From Sphingomonas changnyeongensis (lineage in GTDB: Bacteria; Pseudomonadota; Alphaproteobacteria; Sphingomonadales; Sphingomonadaceae): 64,000 bases of DNA. The position numbers were made by a program, and so were the translations under genes. The stretch is from positions 2,364,501 through 2,428,500 of the forward strand of contig NZ_CP047895.1 in the NCBI RefSeq assembly GCF_009913435.1, read 5' to 3'. Shown here in pieces: positions 27,250 to 36,034 of the stretch; position 1 is the stretch's first letter; each line of letters starts with the position of its first letter. Below the pieces are notes generated by a model, which had not been told where the DNA came from, ran no database searches, and saw nothing but the letters and a program-made list of their open reading frames with translations.

Positions 27250-27338
27250 GGATCTTCCTTTACGTCTTCGTGCGCTGCGCTCCTTCGGCCAACCGGGCCC
27301 GTCGGGTCAAGCGCTTGCAGCGACGCGGCCATTGGTTC

Positions 27339-27355
27339 ATCCAGCCATTCTGGAT
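27339..27355. promoter_or_regulatory. Inverted repeat upstream of the universal stress gene
   Basis: ATCCAG-CCATT-CTGGAT is a perfect 6-5-6 repeat ending 16 bases before the ATG at 27371, in the 121-base divergent region between pdhC and the stress-protein gene. It may be a regulator site; none is identified. Confidence 0.3.
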
Positions 27356-27370
27356 CTCAGGGGTGTGGCC

Positions 27371-27826
27371 ATGCGGACCTATCTGGCTGTCGTGGACGAG
27401 ACGAAAGAGGCCGAACTGGCACTGCGCTTTGCCGCGCGGCGTGCCGCCAAGACCGGCGGGGCGGTGCTGGTGCTGGCGCTGATCGAGCCGGCGGAGTTCG
27501 TGCAATGGGGCGGCGTGCAGGCGACGATCGAGGAGGAGGCGCGCCAGCGTGCCGAGGCTCTGGTCGCCGCCGCCGCCGGCACGCTGGTCGAGGAAGCGGG
27601 CATCCGCCCGTCGATCATGGTCCGCCAGGGCGATCCGGTGCAGGTGGTGCGCGCGCTGCTTGCCGCGCATGACGAGGTTGCGGCACTGGTGCTGGGCGCG
27701 GCCGCAAGCGGCGCGCCGGGGCCGCTGGTCAGCTATTTCGCCGGGGCCGATGCCGGGCGGCTGCGCTGCCCGATCATGATCATCCCCGGCTCGCTGTCGG
27801 CTGAGGAGGTTGACCGGCTGAGCTAG
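27371..27826 (+). CDS. Universal stress protein, UspA family
   Basis: 151-residue single-domain UspA protein. It starts MRTYLAVVDETKEAELALRF, has helices around EEEARQRAEALV, and ends with the nucleotide-loop-like VLGAAASGAPG...CPIMIIPG. The usual ATP-binding G-2x-G-9x-G(S/T) signature is not clean, so ATP binding is uncertain. Divergent from pdhC. Its TAG stop is formed by the CTAGAGC end of a dispersed palindromic repeat. Confidence 0.88.
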   Translation: MRTYLAVVDETKEAELALRFAARRAAKTGGAVLVLALIEPAEFVQWGGVQATIEEEARQRAEALVAAAAGTLVEEAGIRPSIMVRQGDPVQVVRALLAAHDEVAALVLGAAASGAPGPLVSYFAGADAGRLRCPIMIIPGSLSAEEVDRLS

Positions 27827-27855
27827 AGCATTTTCGCGCCGGGCTGAATCACCCC
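27823..27855 (-). repeat. Dispersed palindromic repeat, copy C
   Basis: CTAGAGCATTTTC followed by CGCCGGGCTGAATCACCCC, the reverse orientation to the other copies. It supplies the TAG stop of the stress-protein gene (27824-27826) and, on the other strand, the TGA stop of the convergent msrC gene (27849-27851). Confidence 0.75.
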
Positions 27856-28334
27856 GCGATACGCGGCGCGATCAGCGCAACCAGCGCGGCACAGCCGGCG
27901 GCATCCTCGGCATCGAAACGCGTCGGGCTGGGGCTGTCCAGGTCGAGCACGCCGATCAGCCGCCCGTCATGGACGACCGGCACCACCAGTTCGGACGCCG
28001 AGGCCGCGTCGCAGGCGATATGGCCGGGAAAGGCATGGACGTCGGGCACCAGCTGGATCTCGCGCGTCGCCGCCGCCGTGCCGCACACGCCGCTGCCGAT
28101 GGCGATGCGGATGCATGCGGTCTTGCCCTGGAACGGGCCGAGCACCAGTTGGTCGCCGACCAGCCGGTAGAAGCCCGCCCAGTTCAGATCGGGCAGATAT
28201 TCATAGATCAGCGCCGCTGCATTGGCCATATTGGCGATGGCGTCGCTCTCGCCCGCGGTCAGCGCGTCGAGCGCGCCGGCCAGATCGCGGTAAAGCTCGG
28301 CCTTGCTGCCGGCGGCGATGTCGAACGTGTACAT
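27849..28334 (-). CDS. msrC: Free methionine-(R)-sulfoxide reductase (GAF domain)
   Basis: 161-residue GAF-domain enzyme that reduces free methionine-R-sulfoxide. Cysteines at 74, 84 and 108 have exactly the spacing (10 and 24) of the three cysteines described in the E. coli enzyme, in CIRIAIGSGVCGTA and HIACDA. DLNWAGFYR and GVLDLDSPSPTRFD are family features. The ATG at 28334 is chosen over an upstream frame without similarity. Its stop lies within a palindromic repeat. Confidence 0.93.
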   Translation of the reverse strand: MYTFDIAAGSKAELYRDLAGALDALTAGESDAIANMANAAALIYEYLPDLNWAGFYRLVGDQLVLGPFQGKTACIRIAIGSGVCGTAAATREIQLVPDVHAFPGHIACDAASASELVVPVVHDGRLIGVLDLDSPSPTRFDAEDAAGCAALVALIAPRIAG

Positions 28335-28411
28335 GGCTGGTCCCCGTCTGAGGCGTCGGCAGTTAGGGACGCCCGCCCCCGCCTGCAAGCCCTGGCCGTT
28401 TCCGCCCCCGG

Positions 28412-28831
28412 TCAGTCCGGGGTGATCCGGCCCCGCCCCTGCTTGACGATGCTGCGGCTTTTCTTTGCATCGACGCGCCGGGCCTTGGCGGCGCGGCTGG
28501 GCCGCGTCTTCACGCGCTTGGCCGGGCGCTCGAACGCGCGGCCGACCAGCTCGGCCAGCCGGGCGCGGGCATCCTGCCGGTTCGCATCCTGGGTGCGGTG
28601 GGCGCGGACGGTGATCACGATCTCGCCCTCCTTGGTCCAGCGGCTGCCGGCCAGTTCCTTCAGCCGCTGATAGACGGGCGGCGGCAGGCGCAGGGCAAAG
28701 ACATCGAGCCGCAGCTGCACGGCGGTCGCGACCTTGTTGACATTCTGCCCGCCCGGCCCGGTGGCGGCGAGGAAGCGTTCCTCGATCGCCGCTTCGGGCA
28801 GCGCCGGCCGGTCGGGCGCAGGCACGGGCAC
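28412..28831 (-). CDS. arfB: ArfB-type peptidyl-tRNA hydrolase / ribosome rescue factor
   Basis: 139-residue protein with the class I release-factor GGQ motif in ATGPGGQNVNKVATAVQLR and a lysine/arginine-rich C-terminal tail (RPAKRVKTRPSRAAKARR), which in ArfB enters the empty mRNA channel. It releases peptides from stalled ribosomes. The GTG at 28831 is used; a second GTG at 28825 is equally good. Upstream sequence in this frame overlaps rluA and is not family-like. The start is 5 bases downstream of the rluA stop, so the genes are coupled. Confidence 0.92.
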   Translation of the reverse strand: MPVPAPDRPALPEAAIEERFLAATGPGGQNVNKVATAVQLRLDVFALRLPPPVYQRLKELAGSRWTKEGEIVITVRAHRTQDANRQDARARLAELVGRAFERPAKRVKTRPSRAAKARRVDAKKSRSIVKQGRGRITPD

Positions 28832-28835
28832 GGGA

Positions 28836-29492
28836 TCAGCCCGCCCCGCCCGCCGCAAAACCGCCGAACCGCGCGGGCAGCGGTGCCGCGACATCGATGG
28901 CGGGCTTGCTGCGGCGCGGCATCACCAGCCGGCTGGCATGGAGCAGCAGCGGCACGTCGCCGCCTGCCCCATAGGTCGGATCGCCGATGATCGGCAGCCC
29001 AAGACCGCTTGCCGCATGGACGCGCAGCTGATGGGTGCGCCCGGTCTTTGGCTCGAAACGGACGAGCGCGCGCCCGTCAATCACCTGTTCGACCTGCCAA
29101 TGGGTGACCGCCGGCTTGCCTTTGCGCGCCGGAATGATGCGCCAGCCGCCCGACGGGCTCGACACCTTGGCCAGCGACAGCTCGATCACCCCGGCCTCGC
29201 CGTCCGGCACGCCGGCCAGCACCGCATGATAGGTCTTGGCGACCGCACCCTCGGCAAAGCTGGCCGAAAACCGCCGGTGCGCGCCATGATTGCGGGCAAG
29301 CAGCAGGCAGCCCGACGTGTCGCGGTCCAGCCGGTGGACCAGCCCGGGCGGCCGCGCAAAGCCGAAGCGCAGCCCCTCGGCCATGTCGGCGAGCGCGGGC
29401 GTCCCGTCGCGCGGACGGTCGACCGGCAGGCCCGAAGGCTTGTCGATCACCAGCGCTTCGGCGTCGATATAGAGGATGCGGTCGTCGAGCAT
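28836..29492 (-). CDS. RluA-family pseudouridine synthase
   Basis: 218-residue RNA pseudouridine synthase with the catalytic motif VHRLDRDTSGCLLLAR, the opening VIDKPSGLPV, and GRTHQLRVHAA...LPIIGDPTYG. It lacks an N-terminal S4 domain, so it is closer to RluA/TruC-like short forms; the modified site cannot be told. ATG at 29492. It is followed directly by arfB. Confidence 0.92.
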   Translation of the reverse strand: MLDDRILYIDAEALVIDKPSGLPVDRPRDGTPALADMAEGLRFGFARPPGLVHRLDRDTSGCLLLARNHGAHRRFSASFAEGAVAKTYHAVLAGVPDGEAGVIELSLAKVSSPSGGWRIIPARKGKPAVTHWQVEQVIDGRALVRFEPKTGRTHQLRVHAASGLGLPIIGDPTYGAGGDVPLLLHASRLVMPRRSKPAIDVAAPLPARFGGFAAGGAG

Positions 29493-29506
29493 CCCCGCTC
29501 CCTACC

Positions 29507-29532
29507 CCCTCTCCCGGCCGACCGGGAGAGGG
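29507..29532. terminator. Perfect 11-bp hairpin between wrbA and rluA
   Basis: CCCTCTCCCGG-CCGA-CCGGGAGAGGG, 16 bases downstream of the wrbA stop and 14 bases upstream of the rluA start on the minus strand. No T-run, so it may be a factor-dependent terminator or processing hairpin. Confidence 0.6.
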
Positions 29533-29548
29533 AAATGCAGCCAGGGTT

Positions 29549-30148
29549 TCAGCTGGCGAGCCGGGCGGCGGTGCGCGCCGCGCGCGCGCCCAGATAGCGC
29601 GCACCGGCCAGATCGGCCTCGCTCGGCTGGCGTTCGCCCTGCCCGCCCGCAATCGTCGTCGCGCCATAGGGCGCGCCGCCGCGCACCTCGTCATGGCCCA
29701 GCTGGCCCTGATAGCCATAATCCAGACCCACGATGGTCATGCCGAAATGCAGCAGGTTGGTCAGGATCGAGAACAGGGTCGTCTCGTTGCCGCCATGCTG
29801 GCTGGCCGAGGAGGTGAAGGCCGCGCCGACCTTGCCATTGAGCGCGCCGCGCGCCCACAGGCCGCCCGCCTTGTCGAGAAACGCCGCCAGCTGCGACGGC
29901 ATGCGGCCAAAGCGGGTGGGCGCGCCGACGACGATCGCGTCATAATCGGCAAGCGCATCCACGCTGGCGATTTCGGGATGAGCCGGGGTCTGGAAATGGG
30001 CGGCGGCGGCGATATCGGCCGGCACCGTTTCCGGCACACGGGCAATCTTCACCTCGACGCCTTCGGCGCGCGCGCCCTCGGCCACGGCCTCGGCCATCGC
30101 CTCGACATGGCCGTAGGAGGAATAATAGAGAACCAGCAGCTTCGTCAT
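29549..30148 (-). CDS. wrbA: NAD(P)H:quinone oxidoreductase WrbA
   Basis: FMN-dependent two-electron quinone reductase of the flavodoxin fold, protecting against quinone redox cycling. The 199-residue protein has [15 protein letters not shown] for phosphate binding and [13 protein letters not shown]. It also shows [17 protein letters not shown] and the C-terminal [13 protein letters not shown], all typical of WrbA. The second ATG (30148) is used since GGGAG lies 7 bases upstream of it; the ATG at 30154 is too close. It neighbours a pirin gene in the same direction. Confidence 0.95.
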   Translation of the reverse strand: MTKLLVLYYSSYGHVEAMAEAVAEGARAEGVEVKIARVPETVPADIAAAAHFQTPAHPEIASVDALADYDAIVVGAPTRFGRMPSQLAAFLDKAGGLWARGALNGKVGAAFTSSASQHGGNETTLFSILTNLLHFGMTIVGLDYGYQGQLGHDEVRGGAPYGATTIAGGQGERQPSEADLAGARYLGARAARTAARLAS

Positions 30149-30195
30149 CGACATGCTCCCTTGATCAACGGTTGAGCGGATCTGCGGACCCGGCC

Positions 30196-30900
30196 TTATT
30201 CGGAATCGACCATCACCAGCTCGGCATCGGCGCGGGCGGTGATGCGGAACCGGCCGCCGCCCGACAGCGCGCCGCCATCGCGCGCCGACAGCAGCATGCC
30301 GTCGACCTCGATCTCGCCGGTCGCGGGCACCAGATAGCCGTGCCGCCCCTCGCCCAGATCATAGTCGATGCTCTCGCCCGCCTTCAGCGTCGCGCCCAGC
30401 ACCCGGGCATCGGCGCGGATCGGCAGCGCACCGGCCGCGATCTCGTCGTCAAAGCCGCTCGCCAGCGTCACGAACCGGCCCGACCGGTCGCCCTTGGGAA
30501 AGGGCTTGGCACCCCAGCCGGGCGTGCCGCCCAGCCGCTTCGGCTCGATCCAGATCTGGAAGATGCGCGTCACTTCGGGTTCGAGATTATATTCGGCATG
30601 GCGCACGCCGCTGCCCGCGCTCATCACCTGCACATCGCCCGCCTCGGTGCGCCCGACATTGCCCATCGAATCCTGATGGGTGATCGCGCCCGAGCGGACA
30701 TAGGTGATGATTTCCATATTCTGGTGCGGATGCGGCGGAAATCCGCTGTTGGGCGCGATCTCGTCATCGTTCCACACCCGGAGCGCGCCCCAGCTGACCC
30801 GCGCCGGATCATAGTAATTGGCAAAGGAAAAATGATGCCGGGCCTTCAGCCAGCCATGATCGGCATGGCCCAGGGTCGCAAAAGCTCTTTTCTCGATCAT
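30196..30900 (-). CDS. Pirin family protein (quercetinase-like bicupin)
   Basis: 234-residue bicupin. The N-terminal cupin has metal ligands in [13 protein letters not shown] and the later HAEYN, matching the three histidines plus glutamate of pirin/YhhW. Some pirins oxidise quercetin and others regulate partners. It is divergent from a LysR regulator with an inverted repeat between them, a common arrangement in which the regulator responds to an aromatic or redox signal. The ATG at 30900 has a weak upstream GAGA. Confidence 0.93.
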   Translation of the reverse strand: MIEKRAFATLGHADHGWLKARHHFSFANYYDPARVSWGALRVWNDDEIAPNSGFPPHPHQNMEIITYVRSGAITHQDSMGNVGRTEAGDVQVMSAGSGVRHAEYNLEPEVTRIFQIWIEPKRLGGTPGWGAKPFPKGDRSGRFVTLASGFDDEIAAGALPIRADARVLGATLKAGESIDYDLGEGRHGYLVPATGEIEVDGMLLSARDGGALSGGGRFRITARADAELVMVDSE

Positions 30901-30956
30901 CGACAGTCTCCCGTCTTGCACCGCCTTCAGATAGCATCCGGGATTGATCCGAAAAG

Positions 30957-30988
30957 AGAAACGTTGGAAACCTATCGTTTCCGTTTCT
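30957..30988. promoter_or_regulatory. Inverted-repeat operator candidate for the LysR regulator
   Basis: AGAAAC-GTT-GGAAAC-CTATC-GTTTCC-GTTTCT. The inner pair GGAAAC/GTTTCC is perfect and the outer pair AGAAAC/GTTTCT is also perfect, offset by three bases. It sits between the divergent pirin and lysR starts, where a LysR regulator would bind. Confidence 0.55.
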
Positions 30989-31005
30989 GAGCCAAAGGGC
31001 CGGTG

Positions 31006-31902
31006 ATGCGTCTTCCCGATTTTGAAGCCTGGGCGATCTTCGCCCATGTGGTCGAGCAGCGCTCCTTCAGCGCAGCCGCCCGCGCGCTCGGCCTGTCCAA
31101 GGCGACGGTGTCCAAGGCAGTGTCGCGGCTTGAGGAGCGGCTGGGCGCGACCCTGTTCCACCGCACGTCGCGCACCCTGTCGCTCACCGAAACCGGCCGC
31201 GCGCTCGCCCCGCGCGCCGCGCGCGTCCTGACCGAGGGCCAGTGCGCCGAGGAAGACGCCGCCGATGCCGCGCTCAGCCCGCGCGGCCTTGTCCGGCTGG
31301 CCGCGCCGATGACCTTCGGGCTTGAGCGCGTTGCGCCCGCTTTGCCCGATTTCTTCGCCCGCTATCCCGATGTGACGGTCGACCTGCATCTGGACGACCG
31401 GTCGGTCGATCTGGTCGAACAGGGGTTCGACGTCGCGCTGCGCATCGCCCAGCTGCCCGACAGTTCGCTGCGCGCCCGCCGCCTTGCCCCGATCGCGCGC
31501 CACACAGTCGCCGCCCCCGCCTATCTGGCGCGGCACGGCCGGCCGACCCACCCGGCCCAGCTGGCCGATCATCGCTGCCTGTCCTACACCAACCTGCCGA
31601 CCGATGTCTGGCGCTATACCGGGACGGACGGCAGCGAGATCGCGATCCGGCCCCAGGGGCCGCTGCTCGCCAACAGCGGCGAGGCGCTGCTGCACAGCGT
31701 GCGGGCGGGGCTTGGCATCACCGTGCTGCCGGATTTCATCATCGATGCCGATCTGGCCGCCGGGCGGCTGGAGGCGATCCTGACCGAGTGGCGCTGGCCG
31801 CCCATTGCGCTGCATCTGGTGACCCCGCCCGGCATGCTGCGCCCGGCGCGGGTGACCGCGCTGATCGACTTTCTTGCCGCGCGTTTTTCGGCCAAGACCT
31901 GA
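31006..31902 (+). CDS. LysR family transcriptional regulator
   Basis: 298 residues. N-terminal winged helix with FAHVVEQRSFSAAARALG and SKATVSKAVSRLEERLGATL, then the substrate-binding domain. It belongs to the branch with RTSRTLSLTETGRA and GLGITVLPDFI that often controls neighbouring oxidoreductases. Divergent from pirin, so it probably regulates the pirin-wrbA side and itself. AAAGGG precedes the start; the ATG at 31006 is preferred to the adjoining upstream GTG. Confidence 0.93.
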   Translation: MRLPDFEAWAIFAHVVEQRSFSAAARALGLSKATVSKAVSRLEERLGATLFHRTSRTLSLTETGRALAPRAARVLTEGQCAEEDAADAALSPRGLVRLAAPMTFGLERVAPALPDFFARYPDVTVDLHLDDRSVDLVEQGFDVALRIAQLPDSSLRARRLAPIARHTVAAPAYLARHGRPTHPAQLADHRCLSYTNLPTDVWRYTGTDGSEIAIRPQGPLLANSGEALLHSVRAGLGITVLPDFIIDADLAAGRLEAILTEWRWPPIALHLVTPPGMLRPARVTALIDFLAARFSAKT

Positions 31903-31905
31903 TCC

Positions 31906-32571
31906 ATGTCAGACGCGATCCCCGCCGCCACGCTCGTCCTGTTCCGCCCCGCCGCCGATGGCCCGCCCGAGCTGCTGATGGTCGAACGCGGCGCGATCAT
32001 GGCCTTTGCCGCCGGGGCGCTGGTGTTTCCCGGCGGGCGCATCGATGACGAAGACCGGGTCGAGGCAGCGCTGCCCGCGCTGGGGCTGGACGCGCTCGAT
32101 CCCGACGATGCGGCGGCGCGGATCGCCGCGCTGCGCGAAACGCGCGAGGAGACGGGCAGCGATTATGGACTGACTCCCGCCGACCTCACGCCGTTTGCGC
32201 GCTGGCGGCCCAATTTCAAGGAAAGCCGGACGTTCGACACCCGTTTCTACATCGCCCCGGTGCCTGCCGATGCACCCGATCCGGTCGCCGACGGGACGGA
32301 GAATGTGCGCGCATTCTGGGCGAGCGCGGCCGCCGTGCTCGACATGGCGGCGCGCGGCGAGGCGCAGCTGATCTTCCCCACCCGCCGCAATCTGGAACGG
32401 CTGGCCCAGTTCGACAGTTTCGACGCCGCGCGCGACCATGCGCTCGTCCATCCGGTCGAGCTGATCACCCCCTGGGTCGAGGAGCGCGACGGGGCCGCCC
32501 ATCTGTGCATCCCCGACGGCCTTGGCTATCCGGTCACAGCAGAGCCGTTCGTGCACGTCAGGCGCGGCTGA
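31906..32571 (+). CDS. Nudix hydrolase (NUDT19-like)
   Basis: 221-residue hydrolase of nucleoside-diphosphate-linked compounds. It has AGALVFPGGRIDDED and a split Nudix box ending ALRETREETGSDYG; the insertion between GG and RETREE is characteristic of the NUDT19/CoA-diphosphatase-like group. C-terminal FPTRRNLERLAQF also fits that group. The preferred substrate (possibly CoA derivatives) is inference. It begins 3 bases after the LysR gene stop, so it is cotranscribed with it. Confidence 0.9.
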   Translation: MSDAIPAATLVLFRPAADGPPELLMVERGAIMAFAAGALVFPGGRIDDEDRVEAALPALGLDALDPDDAAARIAALRETREETGSDYGLTPADLTPFARWRPNFKESRTFDTRFYIAPVPADAPDPVADGTENVRAFWASAAAVLDMAARGEAQLIFPTRRNLERLAQFDSFDAARDHALVHPVELITPWVEERDGAAHLCIPDGLGYPVTAEPFVHVRRG

Positions 32572-32599
32572 GGACGCGCCCGAACCATTGCTGCCGCGA

Positions 32600-33433
32600 T
32601 CAGGCCGCGCGCGCGGCGTGCGGGGTCAGCAGGCCGGGCGCGAAAAACGGCGCGATGTCGGCGGCCACGCCTGCATCGCGTGCCAGCAGCACCCCCGCCC
32701 CCGGCCCTGCGGCACGAAACGGGCTGCCGTCGAGGCGGCGGGCGATGCCGCCTGCTTCTTCAAGGATCAGCGCCCCGGCGGCATGATCCCAGACCAGGGT
32801 GCGCCAGTAAACGGCATAATCGAGCGTTCCCGCCGCGATCAGCGGATATTCGGCCCCCGCACAGCGGCGGCTGGGCCGGGGGGCGCCCCAGCGCGCGGCG
32901 AGCGCGGCAATCGCGCCCTCTGCCGCCGCCGGACGTTCAAGGCGGCTGACGATGCCGGCCAGCGCCGGGCGTTCCGGCTCGCGCGCGTCGCGGTCCAGCC
33001 CGGTCACGCCCGCGCCGCGTTCGGCGACGATCATCCGCCCGTCAGCCGGGTGGTGGATCCAGCCGCCCACCGTCTCGCCATCGATCAGCCGCGCGACCAT
33101 CATCGCGAACGGCCCCTCGCCGGCGGCGAAATTGCCGGTGCCGTCGATCGGATCGATGATCCACACCTCGCCGGTGCCGATGCCGTCCATCAGCCGGGGA
33201 TTGGCGGCAACCGCTTCCTCGCCGATCACCCGTGCGCCCGGTGCCAGTGCGGCCAGCCCCGCCGTCAGCCGCAGCTCGGCCTCGCGGTCGGCGACCGTCA
33301 CCAGATCGCCGGGCGTCTTTTCGTCAATCTCGTCGGCGGCGAGGCAGCGGAAGCGCGGCATCACCGCCTCCGCCCCCACAAGCGCGATCAGCGCGGCGAC
33401 GTCCTGGGCAAGGCTCGCGCGCAGGGGCCTCAT
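32600..33433 (-). CDS. Inositol monophosphatase family protein
   Basis: 277-residue Mg2+-dependent phosphatase. Metal-binding motifs GEEAV, DPIDGTGNF and WDHAAGALILEEAGG are intact. Candidates are inositol-1-phosphatase, histidinol-phosphatase (HisN) or 3'-phosphoadenosine phosphatase (CysQ); the sequence does not decide between them. The start overlaps the HAD-protein stop (ATGA), so it is last in a unit with that gene. Confidence 0.9.
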   Translation of the reverse strand: MRPLRASLAQDVAALIALVGAEAVMPRFRCLAADEIDEKTPGDLVTVADREAELRLTAGLAALAPGARVIGEEAVAANPRLMDGIGTGEVWIIDPIDGTGNFAAGEGPFAMMVARLIDGETVGGWIHHPADGRMIVAERGAGVTGLDRDAREPERPALAGIVSRLERPAAAEGAIAALAARWGAPRPSRRCAGAEYPLIAAGTLDYAVYWRTLVWDHAAGALILEEAGGIARRLDGSPFRAAGPGAGVLLARDAGVAADIAPFFAPGLLTPHAARAA

Positions 33434-35844
33434 GCGGCGCGCACCGCCTCGGCCGGGGTGGCAGGCGCCACGGTTTCATCGGCGCGCGCCACGATCGGGC
33501 GGAAGATGACGGTCAGCACCATGTCCGGCCCGCCGCGCTTGCCCGCCGGGGGGATCATCATGAACCCGGCCGGATCGGTGCAGTGCACCAGCCCGCCCGC
33601 GACCGCATCAAAGCCCTCGAGCGACGGTTTTGCCTCGAACGTGACCAGATTCTGCACCGCCTCGCCGAACAGCAGGCCATTCGCCGGCACGAAATCGGCC
33701 GAGCGGATTTCCACCCATTCATACAACCGGCCAAACTGCACGCCGACCGAGAAGCGATAATCGCCGACCGGGATGGTGGCGGCGAAAAAGCCGTCATGGG
33801 TGCGGCTGGCGGTCACGCTTGCCATGCTGACATTGCCGCCTTCGGCGATGATGATCGGCAATTCGATCACCGGCTCCTCGAAATCGGCGCGGCGCAGCTC
33901 GAGCGCGAGGCGGCGCTGCGAGAACAGCGCGAGGCTGAGCGGCAGCCCCTGCCCGCGCAATTCGGCCGGCTGGAACATGCGCGACGCGTTCTTCATGTAG
34001 AACAGGCCGTGGCGGCGCAGCCCTTCGCTGCCGCTGGCGCGGTCGAACAGCCTGACCATCTGCTCGCCGCCCAGATTGACGTCATGTTCGAACTGTTCGA
34101 GCACCTTCAGCTCGGATTCGAGCGGCAGGAACAGCAGCCGCACCAGGATGGCGGCCGCCGCCTCGCGCCGCGTCGTCTCGGTGTCCGAGGCCGGCGATTT
34201 CGCCCAGTTGGGAAAGCCCGCCCGCCCATATTCGAGACACGCCATCTGGACGAGATCGCGGGTGCTGCCCTGTTCATGGGCGACATGGCTGTCGGCGCGG
34301 ATCGGGGTGCCGTCGACCGCATAATCGACGACGCTGCCCTGGGCGACGGTCGCCAGCTGTTCGACGGCGGCGATATTGTCGATGAAGGTCGCGAGCGCGG
34401 CGCTGTCATAATGGCGGGCATCGAACAGCCCGGCCTTGTCTCGCCCGCTCATCTGGTCTTCCTTGAGCACCAGATAGCGCCCGGCGACATGCACGCCCAG
34501 CCGCTCGGCCAGCAGCGGCTCGATCGCGTTCTGCACGGTGCCGTTATAGCCGAGATCGACCAGCATCAGCGTATCGCCCGGCTGGGGATCGCAGGCGGCA
34601 CGGACATGGGCGATCAGCCGGTTGCCGAACGCGCGCGACCGGCGCAGCACCTGGTCGGTCACCTGGCGGCGCTGCATCTTCTTGAGGAAACCCATGTTGA
34701 TCTGGCCGTCATCACCGGTCACGCCCATCGCCTTGGCCTCCGCCTTGGTGAACAGCAGCTGCTTGGCGATGGCGGCGAAGTTACCCGTGCCGGCGGTCTG
34801 CGACAGATGCCGGCGGATATCGGCCTCGGTCATGAAGCTCGATGCGATGCTGGTGAAGCGGCTGATTTCGACGCGGTGGGCGCCGACATCGGGATGGCCG
34901 CCCGAGGCCTGCCACATGGCATGCGGCAGATGGCCGTCGCGCAGCAGGAACAGCGCATGGACGCGCCCGCCCGGCCGCGCCGCCGCAAGGCGGCTGGCCT
35001 CGTCCTTCAGCCAGCGATCGAAGGTCGCAAACAGCGGACCCAGCACCGAATAGCCGAGAATCGCGGCGGGATCGCCGATCTGCGGCTCGGCAATCGCGAT
35101 GCGGGCGCGGTGGGGCTGCCATGCCGTGTGCGCCCGGCGGCTGCCGTGCAGCATCGCAAAGGCATTGGCCTCCAGCCGCAGCCGCTGGTCGGTCTCGTCG
35201 CTGAACTGGCGCAGATGCAGCGCCTGGATGCCCAGCTCGGTCGGTGCCCGCCAGTCGGCGTCGTGATTGTCGCCGATGTGCAGGATGTCGGCCGGCGCGA
35301 CCTTCAGCTGGTCGAGCACATGGCGGAACAGGCCCATGGGCTTGCCGACGCCATAATCCGACGAACAGAAGATGCGGTCGATCATCTGGGCGACGTCCGG
35401 CCCCGCCGCCGCCGCGATCAGCGCGCGCAGCTCGGCTTCCTTCAGATAGGTGTCGGACACGATCACGATCTTTGCCCCCGCCGCGCGGGCGTTGCGCATC
35501 AGGGCGATCGTGGGGGCAAAGCCGTAGCAATGGCGCTGTTCGGCCGCGACCTCGGCGGCGGCGGCGCGCGCCCAGTCCTCAGGCGTCGCCGTCGGCATGG
35601 CGCGCGAATAAATGTCGGTCAGATGCACCTCGGCCGCGCCGCGCGACAGATAGGCATAGGCCCGCGCCTCGGACTCGGCGCGGATCCGCTGGTCCTGCGC
35701 CGGCATGTCGGGGCCGAAATCGGCGAACACGTCGGTCGGCCGGTGCCCGTGGCGCCACAGCAGGGTGTCGAAACAGTCGAGCGACAGGATACTCGCCGGA
35801 TGGGCGGCCAGCGCGTCGGGCAGTTGGTGCGGATAGATGCTCAT
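33430..35844 (-). CDS. Large HAD-domain protein next to flagellin
   Basis: 804 residues. The first ~215 form a HAD hydrolase: motif I SLDCFDTLLW, motif II VIVSDTYL, motif III lysine in GVGKPMG, and motif IV HIGDNHDAD. The remaining ~590 residues (about 260-800) are a region I cannot assign; a stretch LFLLRDGHLPHAMW resembles a second HAD-associated segment. There are no membrane segments or signal peptide. It lies downstream of the flagellin gene and its terminator, on the same strand. Similar large HAD proteins occur near surface-glycan genes, so a role in flagellin or envelope modification is possible but unproven. Confidence 0.7.
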   Translation of the reverse strand: MSIYPHQLPDALAAHPASILSLDCFDTLLWRHGHRPTDVFADFGPDMPAQDQRIRAESEARAYAYLSRGAAEVHLTDIYSRAMPTATPEDWARAAAAEVAAEQRHCYGFAPTIALMRNARAAGAKIVIVSDTYLKEAELRALIAAAAGPDVAQMIDRIFCSSDYGVGKPMGLFRHVLDQLKVAPADILHIGDNHDADWRAPTELGIQALHLRQFSDETDQRLRLEANAFAMLHGSRRAHTAWQPHRARIAIAEPQIGDPAAILGYSVLGPLFATFDRWLKDEASRLAAARPGGRVHALFLLRDGHLPHAMWQASGGHPDVGAHRVEISRFTSIASSFMTEADIRRHLSQTAGTGNFAAIAKQLLFTKAEAKAMGVTGDDGQINMGFLKKMQRRQVTDQVLRRSRAFGNRLIAHVRAACDPQPGDTLMLVDLGYNGTVQNAIEPLLAERLGVHVAGRYLVLKEDQMSGRDKAGLFDARHYDSAALATFIDNIAAVEQLATVAQGSVVDYAVDGTPIRADSHVAHEQGSTRDLVQMACLEYGRAGFPNWAKSPASDTETTRREAAAAILVRLLFLPLESELKVLEQFEHDVNLGGEQMVRLFDRASGSEGLRRHGLFYMKNASRMFQPAELRGQGLPLSLALFSQRRLALELRRADFEEPVIELPIIIAEGGNVSMASVTASRTHDGFFAATIPVGDYRFSVGVQFGRLYEWVEIRSADFVPANGLLFGEAVQNLVTFEAKPSLEGFDAVAGGLVHCTDPAGFMMIPPAGKRGGPDMVLTVIFRPIVARADETVAPATPAEAVRAA

Positions 35845-35965
35845 TCCAGATGGTCCCCGACCGGGGATCCCGTCCCCGGTTTACCATCTCATCATAGAAC
35901 GGTGCCGCCCCGGCCGGACGGCCACTGGGAAAAAACTGCCGCCTGCGACGCTGCCCGCGCGGCTC

Positions 35966-36000
35966 AAAAAAAGGGGGCCGGTCCCGAAGGACCGGCCCCC
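35966..36000 (-). terminator. Strong intrinsic terminator of the flagellin gene
   Basis: GGGGGCCGGTCC-CGAA-GGACCGGCCCCC, a perfect 12-bp stem with a tetraloop, followed on the minus strand by seven T (35966-35972). It lies 34 bases after the flagellin stop and separates flagellin from the HAD gene. Confidence 0.95.
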
Positions 36001-36034
36001 AACGAAGTTTGCCGTATCAGTTCCGGCCGTCCGA

